Origin: Flavobacterium sp. YJ01
Lineage (GTDB): Bacteria; Bacteroidota; Bacteroidia; Flavobacteriales; Flavobacteriaceae
Assembly: GCF_029320955.1 (NCBI RefSeq)
Contig: NZ_CP119757.1
Location: 496,001 to 560,000, forward strand
Direction: 5' to 3'
Length of the DNA: 64,000 nt
Positions 1 to 8,700 of the stretch are shown here, piece after piece. The notes under the pieces were generated by a model. The model was not told the DNA's origin, searched no databases, and saw only the letters and a program-made list of their open reading frames with translations. The translations under genes and the position numbers were made by a program. Position 1 is the stretch's first letter, and every line of letters begins with the position of its first letter.

Positions 1-791
1 GTATGTACAATAAAGGTTTTGAAGTTACTACAAGAATTAAATGGATAAAATCTAATGCTTTTAAATGGACAACAGCATTTAACATTTCTACAATTGACAG
101 TAAAGTAACCGATTTAAAAGGTTTAGGAAGCGACTATTCTTTAGCAAATATAGCTTTAGCACAAAAAATTGGTTACAGCACGAGTACTATTTGGGGAATT
201 AAATGGGCTGGCGTTGATCCTGCAACTGGTCGTGATCTTATTGAAAAAAATGGTAAAATATACGATTCCAAAACCTATGGCGAATTATACACCATTGCAG
301 ATTGGGAACCAATTGGAGACAGACAAGCAGATGCTTACGGTGGTTTTTACAATAGTTTTACTTTTTTCAACAACTTAACTTTATCTGTTCGAGGTGATTA
401 TCAAATTGGAGGTGATTTTTTAGTATCTGACGTACTGGTAGATAAATACTCAAATACTTTTAACAGAAACCTTTCTGTAAATGCATACGATCATTGGAGA
501 AATCCTGGAGATATTGTTTCGCAATCTGCTGTAACTTCTTCTCCGCAGCTTTCTAACTTAAGTAAATATATGTACGATGCAACTTATATCCGAATCAGCA
601 ATGTTAATTTAAGTTATAATGTGCCGTTAAAAAATACCTTCTTAGATACTCTTTCAGTTTTTGCAGATGCGACAAATGTTGCTTATTGGTACAAAGAGAA
701 AAGTCCAAAAGGAATGAACGGAGTAAGAGAATACAGTTTTACTTATCCTCAGGCAAGAACCATCTCGCTGGGAGTTAATGCTAAATTTTAA
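1..791 (+). CDS. SusC/RagA TonB-dependent outer-membrane protein, C-terminal part
   Basis: The 5' end lies outside the window. The visible ~260 codons are the end of a SusC-family TonB-dependent transporter. They show alternating beta-strand segments, the conserved WGIKWAGVDPATGRDL-type stretch near visible residue 65, GDRQADAYGGF..SFTFFNNLTLSVRGDY-type strands, and a final strand ending in ...TISLGVNAKF, typical of the last barrel strand. Family members form the barrel through which SusD-bound ligands enter using TonB energy. The SusD gene begins within or right after the stop, so the two are cotranscribed. The ligand cannot be told. No in-frame Met here should be taken as the start, because the reading frame is open to the window edge. 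Confidence 0.93.
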   Translation, partial: MYNKGFEVTTRIKWIKSNAFKWTTAFNISTIDSKVTDLKGLGSDYSLANIALAQKIGYSTSTIWGIKWAGVDPATGRDLIEKNGKIYDSKTYGELYTIADWEPIGDRQADAYGGFYNSFTFFNNLTLSVRGDYQIGGDFLVSDVLVDKYSNTFNRNLSVNAYDHWRNPGDIVSQSAVTSSPQLSNLSKYMYDATYIRISNVNLSYNVPLKNTFLDTLSVFADATNVAYWYKEKSPKGMNGVREYSFTYPQARTISLGVNAKF

Positions 792-795
792 GAAC

Positions 796-2256
796 ATGAA
801 ATATTCAAAATACCTATTTATATTTTTCCTGATTTTCTCGCTGCAAAGCTGTAGTGATTTTTTAGAACAGGAACCAGGAACACAAACTTCTATAGACGAG
901 CTTTTGCAAAACAAAAAAGGAGTTTTGCAAGCATTAACCGGACTTTACTATGAACTAGAAGCTAATATGCGCGGAGAACGTTATGCCGTTTACGCAGATC
1001 TTCAAGGAGGAAACATCAAATTTTCGCCAGTTTCTTCAGGAAACAGCAGAGGTCAGATTTCTCCGCCTATAAATATCGAACAAGCATATTCATTTGATGA
1101 TCAAGCGCTGACAAGTAATTTTAAAACATTTTATGATACAAGTTATGATATTATAAATCAGGCGAACTTAATTTTAGAATATACTCCTGCCCTAACCGAT
1201 GCAACTCAAGCAGAGAAAAATCAAATAAAGGCAGAGGCTTTAACGATTAGAGCTTATGCGCATTTTTTGCTTTCTCTTGTATACAGCCAAGATTATAAAT
1301 ATACTTCAGACGCTTCTCATTTAGGAATTGTTTGCAATACTGAATCTATTAAAGCCGGAATAAAATATCCTGCAAGAAAAACAGTTGCAGAAACTTATTC
1401 GATTATTATAAATGATTTAGCGACAGCAATTGACAATTATTCGTCTCAATCGTTGCTTCCAGGTCAAACTTATTCTTTATTTAATGTAAATAATACAAAA
1501 GCGTTATTAGCGCGTGTATATTTGCAAAAAGGCGACTGGAATAATGCGTACACAACGGCAAATGACGTAATTACAACTTCTGGAATAACTTTATCAGCTT
1601 CTGCAGATTATGTTGCGCAATGGACGCAGCCGGATCTTCCTGTATCTGAAATTTTACTTGAATTTGCTACTAGAAGAGATTCTGAAGATATTGTGATGTC
1701 TTCTATGTCACAAGTATTTGGCTATACAACATCTACAAGTTATCAGCGATATGTCGCTTCAAACGACTTGGTTAATTTGTACGAAAGTAACGACTTAAGA
1801 AAACAATTATTTCTTACACAGCCTTTGCAGACTTTAGTAAATGGCGTTCTTACGAATGTAAATTATAATTTCACTAAAAAATATCAAGATAATGCTGGTT
1901 ATGTTGCTTTTAGATTAAGTGAAATGTATTTAATTCGTGCCGAAGCTGCTTTAGAAACCAACAGATCTGACGCTGCAATGGCAGATATAAATATTATTCG
2001 TGCACGTGCAAATGCTACTTTACTAACAAATACCACGAATCTGAAAGAGAATATTCTTTTAGAAAGAAGAAAAGAACTTTGTTTTGAAGGTCATTTATTT
2101 TTTGATTTAGTGCGAAATCATAAAAATATTTCAAGAACTGATGGCTGTATTTCAACAAACTGCAGTTTGACTTATCCTTCTCTAAAATTTGTTCTTCCGA
2201 TACCAACCTATAACACTAATCTTAACCCTAACTTACAACAAAATGACTCGTATTAA
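796..2256 (+). CDS. RagB/SusD family nutrient-binding lipoprotein
   Basis: A 486-residue SusD-like surface lipoprotein that caps the SusC barrel encoded just upstream. The start at 796 gives a clean type II signal peptide, KYLFIFFLIFSLQSC, with the lipidated Cys at residue 19. The ATG at 778 overlaps the susC end and would add six residues before the signal. The sequence keeps family marks: SDFLEQEPG after the lipobox, the helical ALTIRAYAHFLL segment around residue 150, and a C-terminal YLIRAEAALE..DINIIRARA followed by LLERRKELCFEGHLFFDLVR. The next gene overlaps its 3' end by 14 bp, indicating one operon. Confidence 0.95.
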   Translation: MKYSKYLFIFFLIFSLQSCSDFLEQEPGTQTSIDELLQNKKGVLQALTGLYYELEANMRGERYAVYADLQGGNIKFSPVSSGNSRGQISPPINIEQAYSFDDQALTSNFKTFYDTSYDIINQANLILEYTPALTDATQAEKNQIKAEALTIRAYAHFLLSLVYSQDYKYTSDASHLGIVCNTESIKAGIKYPARKTVAETYSIIINDLATAIDNYSSQSLLPGQTYSLFNVNNTKALLARVYLQKGDWNNAYTTANDVITTSGITLSASADYVAQWTQPDLPVSEILLEFATRRDSEDIVMSSMSQVFGYTTSTSYQRYVASNDLVNLYESNDLRKQLFLTQPLQTLVNGVLTNVNYNFTKKYQDNAGYVAFRLSEMYLIRAEAALETNRSDAAMADINIIRARANATLLTNTTNLKENILLERRKELCFEGHLFFDLVRNHKNISRTDGCISTNCSLTYPSLKFVLPIPTYNTNLNPNLQQNDSY

Positions 2257-3709
2257 GATATTTAGCATATTGTTTATAGCCATATTATTTACTTCATGTT
2301 CAAAAGATGACTATAAATTAGGTTCTGAAATTGATCCTTTTATAAGATTTAATTTCTTGGTAAAAAGTGATAATACGCCTGTAGAATATCCAATTGTAAA
2401 CGGAAGTTTAGTGCCTCAGTCAAATTACGTAAATACTTCTGTAAAAACGTTGAAAGTGCCTGTTGCTTTAACTGCTCGAAATTTAAAAAATAGTGTAACT
2501 GCCAATTTTAGTGCGGTTTCATCAACAAATGATAATGAGAGTTTTACAGTAAATCCTGTAAATCAATTAATTTTTCAGGGAAATAAACTAACAGATACTA
2601 TAGCGGTTTCTTTTGACAAAAGATGGACTGCCAACCAAAGTATTACTCTGAAACTAGAAACGGTTTCTGATCCCGAAATTCATATCGGAAATCTAAATAC
2701 TGAATATCCTAATGATACTTTCAAAATTGATTTGGCAGCAATTACAACCAATTACACTTTTCCAGTAAATCAATTTGTTGTAAAAGGAGAAGTTGGCGAA
2801 ACTGTTGATTTTAAAGTAAATTTTCCTAACGGATTTTTCCCTTCGGAAATAGAAAATGCCTCTATTTTTAAATTCCAAAATGGTTTTGAATATTCTTTAA
2901 CGCACGACGATTTTGGAGATAATAGAAATTCAATCACTTACCATTTGACTCTTTTAGAAGATATCCAGAATGACGATGCGCGTTATGAATCTAAAATAAC
3001 ATTGGTTAATACTCCAAATTATAACGCTACCGGAAGTATTAGTTTGACTGTTGTAAAGCCAATAAAATCGCCAAGAGATATTCAAGCTAATCCCGCATCA
3101 AAATTCACAGATCCAACAAATACTTTTTATTTGACGTACGGAGAACATTGGTTTAATAATAACGGAAATTGTACTTGGCAAACTTTTAATGCTTTGACTT
3201 TTCCAGTTGTTGTTACAAAAGATAACGAAAATGCGATTTTGTATAGCGATAAAGGAACTGCGAATCCTAATGATGACGTATATCATGATGCATTCAAAAT
3301 TGGATTTAATGTAGCTACAGGAACGAACACTGTAAATTCTTTTGGTTTAAAAAGATGGTTTTCTAACGAAAGTAACTCTGCAGCAATTTCTCCAGGATTT
3401 AATATTACCTCAGCTTTAGAATTTTTTCCTGCCAATGGAAATAGCAAAACGCAAGGAACTGTTCTGGTTATTCCACAAGATATTACTATCGGATCTAGCG
3501 TGACAAATACGCATGTTATTGCAATTTCTGGAGAAGGAACTTATAAAGAAATCAGCAATGGTTTATATGAAATTTCATTTGAATTAAAATTAACAAACGA
3601 CAAACTGTTTGGAGGAACAGTTTCGACGCAATATAGAATGTACAATAATAGAGTTTACACTAAGCCAGCAGCTTTAAGTATTCCGTGCCCGAAAGAAGTT
3701 ACTTTATAA
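2243..3709 (+). CDS. SusE-position outer-membrane lipoprotein of unknown family
   Basis: A 488-residue predicted lipoprotein. The start at 2243 gives TRIKIFSILFIAILFTSC with lipid-accepting Cys19 followed by SKDD; a longer reading from 2189 would lie mostly inside susD and spoil the signal. The mature part is beta-rich, with Ig-like stretches (residues about 60-160 and 170-280) and no recognisable catalytic motif. Its place directly after susD, overlapping it by 14 bp, is that of SusE/SusF-type surface glycan-binding proteins or DUF4843-like lipoproteins. I do not recognise the family from sequence alone, so the binding role is inferred from position. Confidence 0.75.
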   Translation: MTRIKIFSILFIAILFTSCSKDDYKLGSEIDPFIRFNFLVKSDNTPVEYPIVNGSLVPQSNYVNTSVKTLKVPVALTARNLKNSVTANFSAVSSTNDNESFTVNPVNQLIFQGNKLTDTIAVSFDKRWTANQSITLKLETVSDPEIHIGNLNTEYPNDTFKIDLAAITTNYTFPVNQFVVKGEVGETVDFKVNFPNGFFPSEIENASIFKFQNGFEYSLTHDDFGDNRNSITYHLTLLEDIQNDDARYESKITLVNTPNYNATGSISLTVVKPIKSPRDIQANPASKFTDPTNTFYLTYGEHWFNNNGNCTWQTFNALTFPVVVTKDNENAILYSDKGTANPNDDVYHDAFKIGFNVATGTNTVNSFGLKRWFSNESNSAAISPGFNITSALEFFPANGNSKTQGTVLVIPQDITIGSSVTNTHVIAISGEGTYKEISNGLYEISFELKLTNDKLFGGTVSTQYRMYNNRVYTKPAALSIPCPKEVTL

Positions 3710-3786
3710 TTGTGAATTGTTAATTGTGAATTGTTAATTGTGAATTGTTAATTGTGAATTGTTAATGGTTAATGGTTAATGGTTAA
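3710..3786. repeat. Tandem 7/14-mer array after the SusCD operon
   Basis: Starts at the stop codon of the preceding gene. Alternating heptamers TTGTGAA and TTGTTAA repeat about four times and then change to GGTTAAT units. A similar but distinct heptamer array (TTGATGG) lies at 36811-36862. Looks like slippage-prone simple-sequence DNA, and copy number may vary between isolates. Confidence 0.8.
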
Positions 3787-3793
3787 TGCCTTG

Positions 3794-3829
3794 AGCTTTG
3801 TCAAAGTTTAAAACTTTGACAAAGCTTTT
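3794..3829 (+). terminator. Probable terminator of the SusCD operon
   Basis: Perfect 16-bp inverted repeat: AGCTTTGTCAAAGTTT at 3794-3809 and its complement at 3811-3826, followed by TTT. The centre is too tight for a full stem, so a 14-bp stem with a short loop would form. Its position after the last gene of the operon supports termination. Confidence 0.6.
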
Positions 3830-3846
3830 GGTGTCAGAAAAAATAA

Positions 3847-3914
3847 GTTTCAAGTTTCAGGTCTCAAGTTTCACGTTCTGTTGCAACTTGAAACCTGAAA
3901 CTTGAAACTTGAAA
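3847..3914. repeat. Inverted repeat of the GTTTCAAG/GTTTCAGG family
   Basis: The left arm is built of GTTTCAAGTTTCAGG words and the right arm of the complementary CTTGAAACCTGAAACTTG words, forming a long imperfect hairpin. The same words recur at 42541-42572, 43590-43625, 45248-45306 and 50176-50214, always between genes. Confidence 0.8.
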
Positions 3915-3942
3915 TAAAAACACAAACAAAAAACACAAAGAA

Positions 3943-5085
3943 TTGAAAAAACTAATCTTACCTATCCTTTTCCTGCTTTGCTTGACGGCTTATAAAAGCG
4001 TGGAAAATCCTGATTATATTGATATTCAGGAATTGCGAAAACTGTATTCCAGCGGAGATTCTTCGAAATGGCCCGTTGCTGAATTACATGCAAACGTTGA
4101 TAAATCTAAATTTCAGGATATTGGTGTGCTTCCTGCTGTTCCTTATCCTGCTTATAATCCGTATTCTAGGGAAAAAGAAAGTTTGGGCAAGATTTTGTTT
4201 TTCGATCCGAGATTATCGCGAAGTGGGCAAATTGCTTGTGCTTCTTGTCACAACCCAGAATTGGGCTGGACTGACAATTTAACGCGTTCGTTTGGACATG
4301 ATCGTCAAACCGGAAAACGAAATTCTATGACGATTTTAAATTCGGCTTACGCTACTTCTTTATTTTGGGATGGACGCGCTTCAAGTTTAGAAGATCAAGC
4401 GCAATTTCCAGTTTCTGATCCTTTAGAAATGAATGAAAAATTGACGATTGCAGTTGATAAAATCGCTAAAATTAAGGGCTATAATTCGTTGTTTTCAGCA
4501 GCTTTTGGAGATAAAAAAGTGACTTTAGAACGCATTCAGTACGCCATTGCCACTTTCGAAAGATCAATCAATAGTCCGAAAAGTAAATTTGACCAGTTTG
4601 TGAGCGGAAAATCAGATGCTTATACCGATCAGCAAGTAAAAGGAATGCATTTGTTTAGAACAAAAGCGCAATGCATTAATTGCCATAATACGCCTTATTT
4701 CAGCGATAATCAGTTTCATAATGACGGACAGACTTTATTCGGCACAAAAAACGAAGATTTCGGACGTTATAATGTGACTAAAGATGTAAAAGATATTGGC
4801 AAATTCAGAACGCCAACACTTCGCGAAGTCGTAAATACAAAACCTTGGATGCATCACGGACATTTTCCGAGTTTATTGGATGTTGTAGAATTATACAATT
4901 TAGGAAATCCTTCTCCTGTTCAAAAGAAATACTTGGGAACAGCAAGAGATTCTCTGATTCCAAAATCAGATCCAATGCTGAGAAAATTGGATTTAAACAA
5001 AGAAGAAATCAGCGATTTATTGGCATTTATTGAAACTTTAAGCACTCCGACAAGAAGAATTATAATTCCAGAAATGCCTAAATAA
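3943..5085 (+). CDS. Di-heme cytochrome c peroxidase (CcpA/MauG family)
   Basis: A 380-residue periplasmic c-type cytochrome. Two heme-binding CxxCH motifs are visible: CASCH at 99-103 in the N-terminal peroxidatic domain and CINCH at 244-248 in the electron-transfer domain. The family stretches LGKILFFDPRLS, SMTILNSAYATSLFWDGRA and GKFRTPTLREV also appear. Members reduce H2O2 or, in MauG-like branches, oxidise other substrates. The start is a TTG: no ATG occurs between it and the upstream in-frame stop at 3910, and starting there gives a good signal peptide (KKLILPILFLLCLTAY). It follows the SusCD genes after 233 bp of repeats and a probable terminator, so it may have its own promoter. Confidence 0.93.
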   Translation: MKKLILPILFLLCLTAYKSVENPDYIDIQELRKLYSSGDSSKWPVAELHANVDKSKFQDIGVLPAVPYPAYNPYSREKESLGKILFFDPRLSRSGQIACASCHNPELGWTDNLTRSFGHDRQTGKRNSMTILNSAYATSLFWDGRASSLEDQAQFPVSDPLEMNEKLTIAVDKIAKIKGYNSLFSAAFGDKKVTLERIQYAIATFERSINSPKSKFDQFVSGKSDAYTDQQVKGMHLFRTKAQCINCHNTPYFSDNQFHNDGQTLFGTKNEDFGRYNVTKDVKDIGKFRTPTLREVVNTKPWMHHGHFPSLLDVVELYNLGNPSPVQKKYLGTARDSLIPKSDPMLRKLDLNKEEISDLLAFIETLSTPTRRIIIPEMPK

Positions 5086-5133
5086 TTTAGTTAAAAATGA
5101 TTTGTATTTTGCCCCAAGTATTTTGCAAATCAT

Positions 5134-5166
5134 AAAAGCCCTTTTCGTTGGAAAGGGCTTTTTAAA
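5134..5166. terminator. Bidirectional terminator between convergent genes
   Basis: AAAAGCCCTTT at 5134-5144 pairs with AAAGGGCTTTT at 5152-5162 around a CGTTGG-type loop. A-run and T-run flanks let it serve both the peroxidase (plus) and the BamA-like gene (minus). Confidence 0.85.
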
Positions 5167-5188
5167 ACAAGTGTTCATATTTAACATC

Positions 5189-6265
5189 TTAAAAAGCTTC
5201 ACCAATTCTGAAATAAATTCCCCAATCTCCTTTTCCAACGGCGCCGTCCAAACCAATATTAAATTTTTCGTTTTTAAATGCTCTGTAGCGATATCCTACT
5301 CCAGCTCCAGGATATAATTTCCAATCAAAATCTTTAGTATCTGAGCCGTAAATTGTAGCAAGTCCGGCAAAACCAACTAAACCCATTCTTTCATTAAAAT
5401 TATAGCGGTATTCGCCTTGAATATCCATAAGTCCGTTTCCTCTGTATTTTCCTTCCGAATAACCTCTAATATCGGTTCCTCCAATTGTAACTTGCTGTTC
5501 GAAAACAATATTTCCTAGTCCGAACTTACCCGAAAAACGACCTGCCAATACATCTTTTCCATTTCGCATAGGAAAATAAGTGTCATATTCTGAGAAAACC
5601 TTACTAGCATTGGCAGTATTTCCAAACCATTCAGGATAAGCAAGCCAGCGCACTTTTATTTTATTTCCCTTTGTAGGATAATAAACTGCATCTCTTGTAT
5701 CGTATAACATGATTAATTGTAGTCCGTTTGTATGGCCAATTGAAGAGGGTTCAACATTGTCTTCGTAATTGGTATCGTAGTGCGCATACGAATATCCTAA
5801 ACCCGCATAAAAAGATTTTACAATTTTGTGCTGGAGAGTAAAGGCAAGTATCGTTTTTTTTGTTCCATAATCATAAAAATCAGGAACATCTATATCATCG
5901 ACATAAAACTGAGCATTTTGGTTGCCAACTGCAAAAAAGACTTGCGCTCGCCAAAGATCTTCTTTGAAGTATAATTTATTAAAAGAAGCGATAAAATAAG
6001 ATTTATTAGTGGTATAAACCGCAAACAAACCCGATAATGATTTTGGAGAAATTGTATCTGTTTTGTCAAATTTATACATCATCATCGGAATTGCTCCAAA
6101 CATAAAATCGAGAGTTCGATTGTAATTGAGATAAGGCATTACATTAAAATCAATGTTTTTAGCCTTTTCAGCAGATGTTTTAGTGCTATCGGTCTGCGTT
6201 CTCTGAGACCATAACCAACAGCTGCTAAATAAAAATATCAGCAATAGTAAATAAACTTTTTTCAT
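5189..6265 (-). CDS. BamA/TamA family outer-membrane beta-barrel protein (surface antigen D15-like)
   Basis: A 358-residue outer-membrane protein with an N-terminal signal (KKVYLLLLIFLFSSCWLW) and a C-terminal Omp85-type barrel. Visible family features are the FGLGNIVFEQQVTIGGTDIRGY strand and loop (about 255-276, similar to the VRGF/Y-type barrel loop), YRGNGLMDIQGEYRYNF, and a final strand GDWGIYFRIGEAF ending in an aromatic residue. No POTRA domains precede the barrel, so it is not BamA itself but one of the short single-barrel members common in Bacteroidota, whose function is unknown. The SSC near residue 15 could be read as a lipobox, but SPI cleavage after WSQ fits a barrel better. It is flanked by terminators on both sides and looks monocistronic. 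Confidence 0.82.
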   Translation of the reverse strand: MKKVYLLLLIFLFSSCWLWSQRTQTDSTKTSAEKAKNIDFNVMPYLNYNRTLDFMFGAIPMMMYKFDKTDTISPKSLSGLFAVYTTNKSYFIASFNKLYFKEDLWRAQVFFAVGNQNAQFYVDDIDVPDFYDYGTKKTILAFTLQHKIVKSFYAGLGYSYAHYDTNYEDNVEPSSIGHTNGLQLIMLYDTRDAVYYPTKGNKIKVRWLAYPEWFGNTANASKVFSEYDTYFPMRNGKDVLAGRFSGKFGLGNIVFEQQVTIGGTDIRGYSEGKYRGNGLMDIQGEYRYNFNERMGLVGFAGLATIYGSDTKDFDWKLYPGAGVGYRYRAFKNEKFNIGLDGAVGKGDWGIYFRIGEAF

Positions 6266-6382
6266 CGTTTTGCTTTTATAAAAACAAAGCTACTATTTCA
6301 TTAAAAAACAATGATTTAATTTAAATGATGTTCGGTTGCATCTTATAATATGCAACCATTTTATATTCAATCTGTTCTAAAA

Positions 6383-6414
6383 AAATAATCGCCGCAAATT
6401 TGCGGCGATTATTT
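6383..6414. terminator. Hairpin terminator overlapping the P-type ATPase stop codon
   Basis: Near-perfect palindrome: AATAATCGCCGCAAA then TTTGCGGCGATTATT around 6384-6413, with A/T runs outside. It reaches the stop codon of the minus-strand ATPase gene and can act in that direction. Confidence 0.8.
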
Positions 6415-8419
6415 AAAACTTCATTTTCTGAATTCGAACGGCATTTAAAATGGCTAAAAGTGCCACTCCAACATCAGCAAAAACAGCTTCCCACATTGTG
6501 GCAAGTCCGCCAGCGCCAAGAATTAGTACAAAAGCTTTTACTACAAAAGCTAGTGTAATATTCTGCCAGACAATTTTTTTCGTTTGTTTTCCGATATTAA
6601 TCGCCATTGCAATCTTACTCGGTTTATCGTCTTGAATGACAACATCGGCGGTTTCAATTGCAGCATCGCTTCCTAAACCTCCCATCGCAATTCCGACTGT
6701 ACTTAAAGCAATTACGGGCGCATCATTTACACCATCGCCTACAAAGGCAATGGTTTCATTTTTGGCTTTAATTTCGTTTACTTTATTCACTTTATCTTCT
6801 GGAAGCAAATCTCCAAAAGCCGTTTTAATTCCGAGTTTATCTGCAACAAATTGAACAACATTAGTTTTATCGCCACTCAACATAGTTAATTTTACTCCAA
6901 GAGATTTTAGTTTTGAAACTGTTTCTTTTGCATCTTCTTTTATTTCATCGGCAATCGTTAAATAACCTGCAAATTTTCCGTCAAAAGCAATAGCAATTGT
7001 CGTGTAAACAATTGTTGAAGGATCAATATCATACTTAATATTAAACTTATCAAGCAATTTGAAATTCCCAACCAATAGTTCTTTTCCTTTATAAGAAGCT
7101 TTTAATCCGTGTCCAGAAATTTCTTCAATATCTTTGAGTTCAATTGAAGCGTCAATTTGTCCAACAAAATTATGAATCGCCGTTGCAACAGGATGTGTGC
7201 TTCGACTTTCTAAAACATTCACCAATTTCAGGATTTCTTCTTTATTGAATTCTGGTTTTATAATGACTTCTTGAACTTTAAAAACGCCTTCGGTCATCGT
7301 TCCCGTTTTGTCTACCACAACATTCTGAATCGTCGAAATACTATCCAAAAAATTACTGCCTTTAAATAGAATTCCGTTTTTACTAGCCGCTCCAATTCCG
7401 CCAAAATAGCCTAACGGAATACTGATAACCAAAGCACATGGACAAGAAATAACTAGAAAAACCAACGCTCTGTACAACCAATCTGAAAAAACATAATTGT
7501 CTACAAAAAGCATCGGAACCAAACAAATTGCTATTGCAAGATAAACCACAATTGGCGTGTAGATTTTAGCAAACTTTCTAATAAACAATTCGGCAGGCGC
7601 TTTCTTGGTTGTCGCATTTTGAACCAATTCGAGAATTTTTGACAATTTACTGTCATTATACGCAGTTGTTACTTTTACTTCTGCAATTGTATTTCCGTTT
7701 ATCATTCCGGCGAGAACAGTTTCTCCTTTCTTTTTAGTATCTGGTTTGCTTTCTCCCGTTAAAGCCGCAGTATTAAATGAAGCCGAATCTGACAATAATT
7801 CGCCATCTAAGCCTAATTTTTCTCCCGCTTTTAGCTGAATAATTGCACCTATTTGAACATCCTTTGCTTTTACTTTTACAGCAACGTTATTTTCTAAGAT
7901 ATTTACTTCATCTGGACGCTGATCTAAGAGGCTTTTAATGCTTGATTTTGCTCTACTGACTGCCATTCCTTGAAATGTTTCTCCAATCGTGTAAAACAAC
8001 ATAACTGCAACTCCTTCTGGATATTCCCCAATTGCAAATGCGCCGATTGTAGCAATACACATCAGAAAAAATTCCGAGAAAATATCGCCTTTTACAATAC
8101 TTTCATATGCTTCTCTTAAAACAGGAATTCCAACCGGAAAATAAGCAATTACATACCAAGCAATTCTAACATATCCCGCAAACCAATCTTGCGGAAAATA
8201 GTTGTCAAAACCAATTCCGATAATTAATAAAATAAAGGAAATTATGGAAGGCAGAAACATCTTAAACAAACTTCCTTCAACGTTATGTTCGTGGTCGTGT
8301 CCTTCATGTCCGTGATCATGCCCGTCATTTTCTGAATGTACAGGTTCATCGTGCGAACAACAACAGGTCGCTTTGGGCTTACTTTTTATATTTTTTACTT
8401 CTTTATCTTGATGTATCAT
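6413..8419 (-). CDS. Heavy-metal P1B-type ATPase (Zn/Cd/Pb exporter class)
   Basis: A 668-residue metal-exporting ATPase of the inner membrane. All hallmarks are present: TGES 221-224 (actuator), CPC 326-328 in the metal-passage helix, the phosphorylated Asp370 in DKTGT, HP 409-410 in the nucleotide domain, and GDGVND 561-566. A Lys in the next-to-last helix (QNITLAFVVKA) and FADVGVALL in the last point to the ZntA-like P1B-2 group. There is no canonical HMA domain. Instead residues 19-46 carry CCC followed by a run of about nine His and several acidic residues, a likely Zn-binding tail. Downstream on the same strand lies a Czc-type RND operon, which fits export of the same metals through both membranes. 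The gene stands alone between a terminator and a repeat. Confidence 0.95.
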   Translation of the reverse strand: MIHQDKEVKNIKSKPKATCCCSHDEPVHSENDGHDHGHEGHDHEHNVEGSLFKMFLPSIISFILLIIGIGFDNYFPQDWFAGYVRIAWYVIAYFPVGIPVLREAYESIVKGDIFSEFFLMCIATIGAFAIGEYPEGVAVMLFYTIGETFQGMAVSRAKSSIKSLLDQRPDEVNILENNVAVKVKAKDVQIGAIIQLKAGEKLGLDGELLSDSASFNTAALTGESKPDTKKKGETVLAGMINGNTIAEVKVTTAYNDSKLSKILELVQNATTKKAPAELFIRKFAKIYTPIVVYLAIAICLVPMLFVDNYVFSDWLYRALVFLVISCPCALVISIPLGYFGGIGAASKNGILFKGSNFLDSISTIQNVVVDKTGTMTEGVFKVQEVIIKPEFNKEEILKLVNVLESRSTHPVATAIHNFVGQIDASIELKDIEEISGHGLKASYKGKELLVGNFKLLDKFNIKYDIDPSTIVYTTIAIAFDGKFAGYLTIADEIKEDAKETVSKLKSLGVKLTMLSGDKTNVVQFVADKLGIKTAFGDLLPEDKVNKVNEIKAKNETIAFVGDGVNDAPVIALSTVGIAMGGLGSDAAIETADVVIQDDKPSKIAMAINIGKQTKKIVWQNITLAFVVKAFVLILGAGGLATMWEAVFADVGVALLAILNAVRIQKMKF

Positions 8420-8547
8420 TTTTGGAATTTCAAGTTTAAAGTTTCCTAGTTATACTCCGAAAACTTTGTTTAAAATAATGTTCTAAATTTAAGCAATTTG
8501 TGGCAATTGTTTGTTTAAAAATAATGATTTAAGGTATTGTTTGTCAT

Positions 8548-8641
8548 TTCGACGATGGAGAAATCCCCGCAAGTAACTCCGTAAAGAAAATCAATCTTTG
8601 TCGAGCTCCTCGTGGAGATTTCTCCTTCGTCGAAATGACAT
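8548..8641. repeat. Inverted repeat of the GTCATTTCGACGAAGGAGAAATC family
   Basis: TGTCATTTCGACGATGGAG at the left end and the near-complement CTCCTTCGTCGAAATGACA at the right end enclose a second pairing region (GAAATCCCC / GGAGATTTC). It lies in the 281-bp gap between two minus-strand genes. Only this copy is in the window. Confidence 0.8.
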
Positions 8642-8651
8642 AAAATGAGAA

Positions 8652-8693
8652 AAAACCTCAGAAGCTTAGAACCTTAGCCCCTCAGAACCTTAA
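8652..8693. repeat. Intergenic repeat of the CTCAGAA/CTTAGAA family
   Basis: Consecutive 8-mer words such as CCTCAGAA, GCTTAGAA and CCTTAGCC directly after the czcB-like gene end. Related arrays occur at 25283-25330, 26622-26713, 38772-38832, 41325-41478 and 43658-43694. Confidence 0.7.
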
Positions 8694-8700
8694 AAAAAAA

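Noticed and set aside
2189..2242. Longer start for the SusE-position lipoprotein
   Set aside because: The added residues overlap susD, and the lipoprotein signal begins at 2243.
3710..3786. CRISPR-like array
   Set aside because: Units are 7-14 bp in direct tandem with no spacers and no cas genes.
6450..6854. Plus-strand reading frames inside the ATPase gene
   Set aside because: Shadows of the minus-strand gene; Ala/Thr/Ser-rich antisense composition.
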